This document shows positions 25,363 through 34,300 of a stretch of 64,000 nt of DNA, one piece after another. The translations under genes were made by a program, and so were the position numbers. The DNA lies in NCBI GenBank assembly GCA_024195265.1, contig JAJLRJ010000007.1:5972058-6036057 (forward strand), given 5' to 3'. The notes beneath the pieces are model-generated. The model saw only the letters and a program-made list of their open reading frames with translations, ran no database searches and was not told the origin of the DNA. Source of the stretch: Dendrophyllia cribrosa. Its lineage: Eukaryota; Cnidaria; Anthozoa; Scleractinia; Dendrophylliidae. How positions within the stretch are numbered: position 1 is the stretch's first letter; each line of letters opens with the position of its first letter.

Positions 25363-28300
25363 AGACTGTTGTTCACTTAGTAGTTAGTGGGGGGGGGCCT
25401 TGGGGGCCTTATAACTGGAATACATTTATGTTGCAGGGCTGTAAGACTTATTAATGAAATTTTATGGTAACATTTCAACATAACTATGACTGCTTGTGTG
25501 GACAAACCTTCCATATCCTGTTCAGCCCATGATCAAGTTTCTGTTGAATGTAATTCTTGTTGTATGCTGCTTCCACAGATGGTTCTTCCTGTTCAGTTGA
25601 ACTGGGGTGCATAGCAGGGTCATATTGCTCATGCCATTTGTATATTTGGTGATAGCTTAACATGAAGGACCAAAGTGCCTAAAAAAAAACAAGAATACAA
25701 GTGGTCACTGTGCTTTATAACCAGTCTGACAAGTTAACCAAAAATAAAGACTGATGTATGGATTGCATTAAAACACTTGTCTACAGGTAAAGTAAAACAA
25801 CAAACAACTAAAAGGAAGCATTTTGATAATGTTCTTGCTTAGTCACATAAAATTTATTTAAAAGCAACAGTAACATTAATTTCATCATGATTTCCATTAG
25901 ATTAATTTTTTAACCATCAAGTCTGTTGTTAAAAGCTAAGAGCACAAAATTGGCCAATTAAATTCAAGGATTTGCGATTGCTGTGATGTTTCAGTTTCAA
26001 TAGCCCTTTTCACGGTTGACTTTTCCCATTATATTTGCATTACAATAAAATTCAACATGGATGCAAGCCATTTTTCAGGCAATTTTGCAGTTTCTGCCCA
26101 AAATTGCCTCGCATCTTCATTGTAATGTAAATGAGAAAAGTCTACTGTGAAAAGGGCTATCGTGTATCATAATCATACCTTACAGAGATCCAACAAACAT
26201 GGAGTGAAGTGATCAATACCAACATTCTGCAAAATCGTTGTACAGTGAAAAAAATTAATGGTACAAATTAGCATGCAAATAACAAAATAAAACGATAGTG
26301 CCAAACACAAGGGAAAGAATGAGTAATGTAGCATTGGCAAGGACGTGTAAGACTGCCGAGTACATGTACCTTCCAAATTAATGGTATAAATTAGCATAAT
26401 AATAGCATGATGAAATGATAGAGCCATACACACGGGAGATGAGTGATGTGGCATTGGCAAGGACGTGTAAGAATGCCAAGTTCCTATCAAATTATTGGTA
26501 TAAATAAGTTCAATAGTAGCATACATTGTAATTAAATGATAGTGCCATACACAAGAGAGATGAGTGATGTAGCATTCACTGAGTACCTTGCACTGTTCTT
26601 CAAAATGAAGATGCTGAAAACTGTCCTCAGAAAGTGCTACAGCAGAATATTCCTAAGGGATGTAAATGATAAAATAATAATTTTTAATAATTTCATACAT
26701 ACAATCATGTAAATCATATCTACATGTACCATACTTAGACATCACGTAAAACCATAAAATAATACTATTTACTGTAGTACAAGATTTTTTTATGATAAGT
26801 TTAGTCAAATATTTTCACAGGTCTCGCAGTCTCATTTTTTGAGTGGTTCTCCAATTGGGATTTTCAATTTTTTTTTCACTAAGCAATTTCAGAATCTTGG
26901 CATTGGTCTTGCATTTTTAAAATCATCTTGGGACTAAAGATAATAAAGTAAGTAGCTTCTTTTGTATGCAGTCTGGAATATTTATCAAAGCTCTGATTGC
27001 AACACAGGCAAGCGTCCTTATTGATAACAATATAACCGTATTTATTTAACCCTGTGTAAATGTATTATTATTATTATCATCATCATTATTATTATAAATT
27101 ATTAATAAATATTGATGTACCCCAGTGTGATCCAAAATAACAGAAAATGATTCATGATTGACGGCTGTCATGAAGTGTATAATCAGTTGATCCAGTGCTA
27201 TCTCTGTCTTGCCCAGGTATCTGTAGGCTGTCAGGAGACGCTCATAATTCACAGGATTAAAGTTCTTGCACAGTTTTCCCAGGGCTATGTCAAGTTGTTT
27301 CTGTATAAATAAACAAACAAGCATTAACCTTTAACATTGAGGCCTATGGAATATGTTATTTTATTTTGGAAGTGCATTATAAATGAATTGATTGACATAC
27401 TAAAAACAAATCAACTTTAATACCTCAATATCTATCAATGTCTCTTGGAGATTAGAACTAAGTTCACTGTGAAATAAACAACAAATAGTTGATTAAGTTA
27501 ACAAGCAAGGCAAGTTAAGATACTATTTATTGCGCCGACGAAGGAGACGCTTCCTAATCTTGTCGGCTAGGCGGAACGAATCGAGAAAAGTGTCGGTACC
27601 AAATCTGCGCCATCTTGAAACATCACAATAGTATCCAGCATGCTTAGCGCGTCGTCTAGGCGGAACGAATCGAGAAAGATGTCGGTACCAAATCTGCATC
27701 ATCTTGAAACGTCACAAAAGTATCCCGCATGCTTAGCGCGTTTTTTGACCTGCATGCGCACATTTTTTGCTGCCTCGTGCTCTGACAGCTTGTTCGACAA
27801 CGTAAAGCATTCCACAAACATGCCTGAAACGCGAATGCCATGTCACAACGAGGTACCTAAGGAGACGCACTTTAATCTGTGATTACTTCTAGTTGATAAG
27901 AGTAAAAGATACAGAGATGTACTAAATCTTTCCTAAATTGACAGCAATGAAAAATAATGTAACTAGATCAAACAAAATAAAAAAATATATGGTAGGCAGG
28001 GCTTTGGTGACAGCTACTCCTTTCACCTGCTAAATCTAAAAGTGACGGGGGCTGTGACTTTGGAATTCTATGGTTTTGTACAGAAAGTTTGAAATTCTAA
28101 AGTCAAAACAATATTAATTCTGCTAATAAGACTATCCATTATTATTACCTGCTGAATGACTAATAATGACTAACTTGCATGTCATGTGGGAGAGAGGGCA
28201 AGTGTACTTCATACCTTATACAGCTGTAGTGTTTAAATGCTTGCGCTGCTTTTTCGCACTCAAGACACAAATTAATGGCACCTGGGTAATCTTCTTCCTG

Positions 28301-31300
28301 CAAAAAGATATTTAAAATAATCTGTATACTACCAAAACATCTCTATTACATCCACCACAGAATCATATTTTATTTTAAATCGTAGGCAGAGTAATTTTTC
28401 ATTAATTTTTTTTTTTTTTTATTGCCACACACAAAAAGCACTACTTACAATACCTTACAATACAGTTTCTTACATTACTTGGGTTACAGTTACTCATACT
28501 ACAAACAATACGCTGACTTACTTACAATAGGATTACTTATGATACATTACGCACACGCAAAAAAAAAAAAAATTTTCATTAATTGCCAATAACAATTTTT
28601 TTTTAAATTGTATACTATTATTAATAAACATTGAATAATGGATTATGAAACTGTTATCTGATAAGCTCTCACCTCAAGCATTTCTTTGAGCCTAACATCT
28701 GTTCTTTGCTAAGGAAAATTAGATGAAAAAAAGTTTGTCTTCAGAGATACATGAAATAAATTATGATCAAATGTTACTACTTTGTATTTGGATACACAAC
28801 ATTATTATGATGTTACATTTGAATAGAGTTGAACATTGCTATTTTTATTTCATTTCTAGAAGTACATGTAACATAATACTAACAATTCTAAGCAGGTACA
28901 CTATCACTATGGCTGAACCTTTCATCACCATGCATGTATAATAATATCTCATGTAACTGCAAACAACTTGGCATTTTTTGATATATAGGAGTCTTGTGCT
29001 TTAAACCTAAATCAATCACAGCCTGTTACATTGTCAAAAGAATACATTATTGACTATTAGAACAGATCCAATTTGGCCAAATGATCCACATTTTTATGGA
29101 TTTGAAATGTTTAACCTAAGACATCATAGATTCACAGATGGCTTTTTACAATAAAATTCTATTATTTAATAATAAGTTCTTCATTTTATTTATTTATTTG
29201 TTTTTGGAATACTTACTACATGCATTTCAAAAAGAAGTTGCTTTTTAACCCGAATAATGCCAGCAAAAATTGCCTGAAAAATTCATTTAAGATGTTCTTG
29301 TACAGAACCTTTCAAATGAGGAGACTGTTGCTGTCTTGTGGACTGGGAGAGGGTATACGCGAATGTGTATGCACATTGCTGACCTCCATGATTCCAAGTT
29401 GACTCTGCTGTAGTATGACAAGATTAACTATTGAAATTTTAAAATGTAAAAAAGCCATTCTTTACCAGTGTTTTGATTGTCCTAAGGGAGTCAAGTAGAA
29501 TGAGTAGATGCTGCTTCTTGCGATGTTTGGCTAAAATTCCCAACCCACCAACAGAAACACCTCTCTTAGCGCGGTCTAATTGTCTGGGAAAAAAATAAAG
29601 CAAGTTTAAACATTAATTCTAGTATGACCAAACACAATAAAATACATATGAATACTCAGGTGCAAACTGTTATCTCACTGAAAAAAAATTACCAACCTCC
29701 TTCCTCTATCGCAAATTGAAGAAGCAGTGTGCAAGGACTCCTCCAGGTCCATGACTCTTTGCAATTCCTGAAATACACCCGGTATGGCAAATTATCATTT
29801 GGTCATATGTGGAGCCACGGTGGTCTAGTGGTTAGTGCGTCGGGCTTTCAACCTGAAGGTCGATGGCTCGAAGCCTGGTCTCTGCCGTCGTGTTGTTTCC
29901 TTAGACAAGAAACTTTACTCCACACTGTCTCTCTCCACCCAGGTGTATAAATGGGTACCGGCGACAAAAAAATGCTGGGGGTAACCCTGCGATGGACTAG
30001 CATCCCATCCAGGGGGGAGTAGCAATATTCCTAGTCGCTTCATGCTACAGAAACCGGGTTTAAGCTCCGGCCGTTGTGAGCCTTCTGGCTCGTGTGCGCG
30101 ACTTTACTTTACTTTACAAGTTATTTATACAAAAATGTATAAACTTAAGATGAGTGTAATGTTGTGGTTCAAATAAATTATTTTTTTTTGTTGTTCTTTG
30201 TCTCAGAATATGATAATGAAAGATCTGAGACAAAGGAAAATAAAAATTAAACTGAAGGTTTGAAAATTTTCAAACCAAAGAAAACATTGAGCCACAACAC
30301 AATACATTTATTCCCTTTGTCAGACCATCAACTACATGTACCTAAATACATTACGGCAGTATGTGCATGCAAGTTTTTTGTGTGAAGAGTTTTGGGGAAA
30401 AAGAAAAAAAGTTTTTTTTAATCTTCACTGCATCCATGCTACTTTAATATTTATTTAATAATACAGCACCACTAGTTGGGTACATAACAAGTTAATTTTT
30501 GCTTGCTTTCTTGGTTTTCAAAGCACTTATTTCCTATCAGGGATAACTTGACACCAATATCAAATCACCAGATTAATGAAGTGTTACCTGTACAAATTGA
30601 TTGTGATTATCCAGGACTTTTGTGTATAGTGTTTTTGAGACCTAAAAATAAATGTTCATATCATACAATGTAGATCAGAAATGATAAAAAGATAGTTATT
30701 ATCCTCCACTTTATCTTGCATGTCCTTAGGTATGACTTTGTGTAATGTTTTGCCAGTTATTTCAGGGGTAGTACTCCCTCCAAATCTTTGTGGTGATATG
30801 TGGCCTGCTTCTTGGAAGTCTTACCTATTTTCAGACCAACACTCTTAAATTTTCCCTCTTTTCAAGCCAAAAAAATGGCAAAAAACGGCACCCACTTTCA
30901 GAATAGAAGTCAAAACCAACCCATTTCCAGACCAAAATTGCAAAATTCTGTACCCATACCACACCATTTTCATACCAGAATGGCCAGCTCAAAAACCACA
31001 CATTACCTAAGGAAGTACTCCACCCACACCCTGGCTCGGGCTCACACAAACTTTCAAATTCTCTTAAATTCCCTGTTGTGTTCGCATAAGTTATGTTTAC
31101 TTATTAATATTACATGACAGGCAGGAAAGATGGAGCACGCTGGTTGGCACATAGCCTATTTCGCAGATACGGGATTTTGCCCCCAGGGCATCCCATAATG
31201 AGCATTTCAATTAACATATTCCTTTGTGTTCAATGTTCATTATGGGATGCCCTAAGGGCAAAATCAATATGGCTGCCGTATCTGCGAAACGGGCTATTGA

Positions 31301-34300
31301 ATGATCACAATTTTGCAATATATATATACAGCATGTAGAACAGTCACCTTATCTAAGACAGATCACCTCATCTAAGACAGATCATATAATTCTAAGATTG
31401 ATGACTGTGTGTTAAAAAAGGAGGCAAGGTTCCTTATACTGCAAGATCGCTGTAATGCAGTGGCTTAATTAATTCTTACCGCCTGGAGCTGTCTTCTAAG
31501 ATTGTTTCGATAGTCATCAAGATCATCAAGGTCAAGAACTTCTGGAAGTTGCTGTAATTACACAGATTTATAAATTTATAATACAAATCAAGTTAGTTAA
31601 CAAGACAACCTAAGTTGTTAGTATACATGTTTTCAATATCATTTGTTACCTTTGACAAGACTAGGGTAAATTTGGTTGTGGTTTGTACATCAAATTGTAA
31701 CAAACATGTAAGATAAGAATGCCGAGCGTTTGAGTCTGTGGATGAAATCCTAAAGTGTGACCATTCAAAGGAAAGCTCAGTTGAACAGTACTTTCCTGCA
31801 GTACTGTTTATCATGCTGAATAAGGTTGTTCTAACTTTTAAGTCTGTAGATGAAATCCTAAAGAGTGACCATTCAAATGAAAGCTATTGAGCAGTAATTT
31901 TCCTGTGCGAGATGGTTCTAACTTTTACGTTTGTGGATAACATTTCTCACATAATTGGCTGAGTTTGAGGTCTGTAATTTAAGGAGGCTCGAAAGGGTTT
32001 CTTACAGCTTATGTACATGTCAGAACAATTACACATTAAAATTTTATGGTTTTAGTCTCCGAAACAAATTGTAGATAAGCTTATGACATGGTTGTTAAAG
32101 TTTCCTTCAAGACCATTTATGACGTCATATCTGTTGTCATGGTAACTATAACCCTCCAAAGAGATACCCCTCAAAAGTCAGTTTTTTAAATCTATCTTTA
32201 AAACTAACTCGGTGACCTATGTTTTTTATAAGCGTTTTTAAAAGTTTGCAATATTCTTCACCTCCTGTGTAAATTTGAAAAAAATCTGTATTGTGGAAAT
32301 CGAGCTAAATCGAAAAAGGCCTTTTAAAGATTGAAAAAAATTCCACCGTACAGTTTTTTTCCAAAATGTCTCAAATGTTAGATAAAGTTGAATGCTACTT
32401 GCATGAAAAAATTCAACATAGGTCACCGAGCAAAGTTTTGAGATAAAGAGGAATATTTTATGCACGATTTATTTCCGGTTCGCGCGATTTTACGCAGTAT
32501 TTTTATTTCCGGTGAGCTGCGCGCGCTACTTTTTGATAGGAAAATCAGCTAACGTATGCGTCAAAGCATGACGAGTGCACGTCACGCGCGCACGCAGCTG
32601 AAAACCCTTTCGAGCCTCCTTAAGTTATGGAATCGAGTGATGGAATTAAAAATATAGCAACTTAGTGCCTTACTTGGAAAAAGAAGAATTTCAACCTCTG
32701 ATCAAAACATAAAATAGAACTACAGTCGTACAACTCTTTTGAAGTGTACACACATGTAAGGCAGACACCTCTCTAAAGGCCTGTTTACACATGCGATTTT
32801 GGATGCGATTTTTGTTGTGCTCTCCAATGCAACTTTTGTCGCAAGTGTAAACTAGCGGCGATTTCCTGTGCGATTCAGGTGCAACATTTGCTTTGATTTG
32901 CTGTGATTTCCCAAAAATCACTGGCAAGTTGCATCAGATTTCGAACATGTTCGAAACCTCTGCGACATTGTGCAAAAAATCGCGCCCAAATTGTGCTGAA
33001 ATCGCTGCCCGTTTACACGTGTGATTTGAAGATGCAACTTGCGCGCGAAAAAATTGCATTGACGAGTGCAACAAAAATTGCACAAAAAAATCGCCTGTGT
33101 AAACGGGCCTTAAGGCAGACATCAGTGGTTGGCTGTCTGGTTTGGGCCAAATTTCACCTGATTATCTGTAACTGAACTCTCTATCAGTAAAGAAGACACC
33201 TCTCTTATATTAGGGGGACAGCTTAAGCTGGTCCTTGAGGGTGTCTGACTTAGAGAGAGAGTTCATGTTTCTTTTCTTACATAATTTACTGCCCAAAAAT
33301 CACTATTATTCTAGGCAAATATAATGTAGCACCTTTGTTGTGATTGTAAATATTTGTCCACTGCCTTTTCGTGGATAACAAAAAGCTAACTACCATATAT
33401 ATGTTGTGGTTCAAATTTTTCTTTGGTTTAAAATTTTTCAAACCAGTTAAGTTTTTATCTTCCTTTGTCTCAGATTCATTATCATATTCTGAGACAAAGG
33501 CAAACAAAAATCAAACTGGTTTGAAAATTTTAAAACCAAAGAAAAATTTGAACCACAACATATATAACAACAGAATAATCTTTATGGTACTTACATGAAG
33601 TTCATGATCACTTGAATCAAACGAGCTATCACTGAAATAAATATCTTTTATTTCCCCTAAAACCTAAAGATCAACACATGTTTTAGAATATTATTGAGAA
33701 AGATAATCAGAAATTTTTAATGTTCCTCGTGTCACACAAATTTTTCCGACACTTCTGAGACAGACAGTAAACAATGAAATCCCTGATCGTCTAGGATTTC
33801 CCCAACATATGAAACAAGTGGAAACAGGTACACTGTACATGTACAGTATACCGGTAAATATCAGCCAAGGACATCACAGGCTTTGCATAATAAAGAAAAA
33901 GATAGAAACTAGAGATTAAATAAAAAAGATTCATTAACCAGACCTCTTCATTAGAACGTGGGTCATCTTGGAATTCACGAACATCATCCTAAAATATTAA
34001 AGTAGTTATTGAGTCTGATGGTTATATTGGCAGTGATATTACATGTAGCTGTCTGCCTGCATTACAGTAAACTTAGTTAGTTCAGTAAAGTTGCATACAA
34101 AGTTGAAGTTTTGAATTGATCAGTGCATAAGCAACCACAAAAAGGAGTGAAGTTTATACAAATGGGTATAATCCTGTCACTACTTAAAGGGGCTATATCA
34201 CTTATTTTTGAAAAGCCAAAAAACATATTTGTTTCAATGAAAACCTACAAATAATGATTCAGTTTTGTTCACAAATACTCTTCAAGTGCACAGAAACTAG

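Noticed and set aside
29217..29273. A possible extra 57-bp VPS50 exon with good splice sites, in phase
   Set aside because: The neighbouring exons join directly to match the family (LRTIKTL then QRTDVRL), and the added 19 residues have no counterpart that I know. It could be a cryptic exon.
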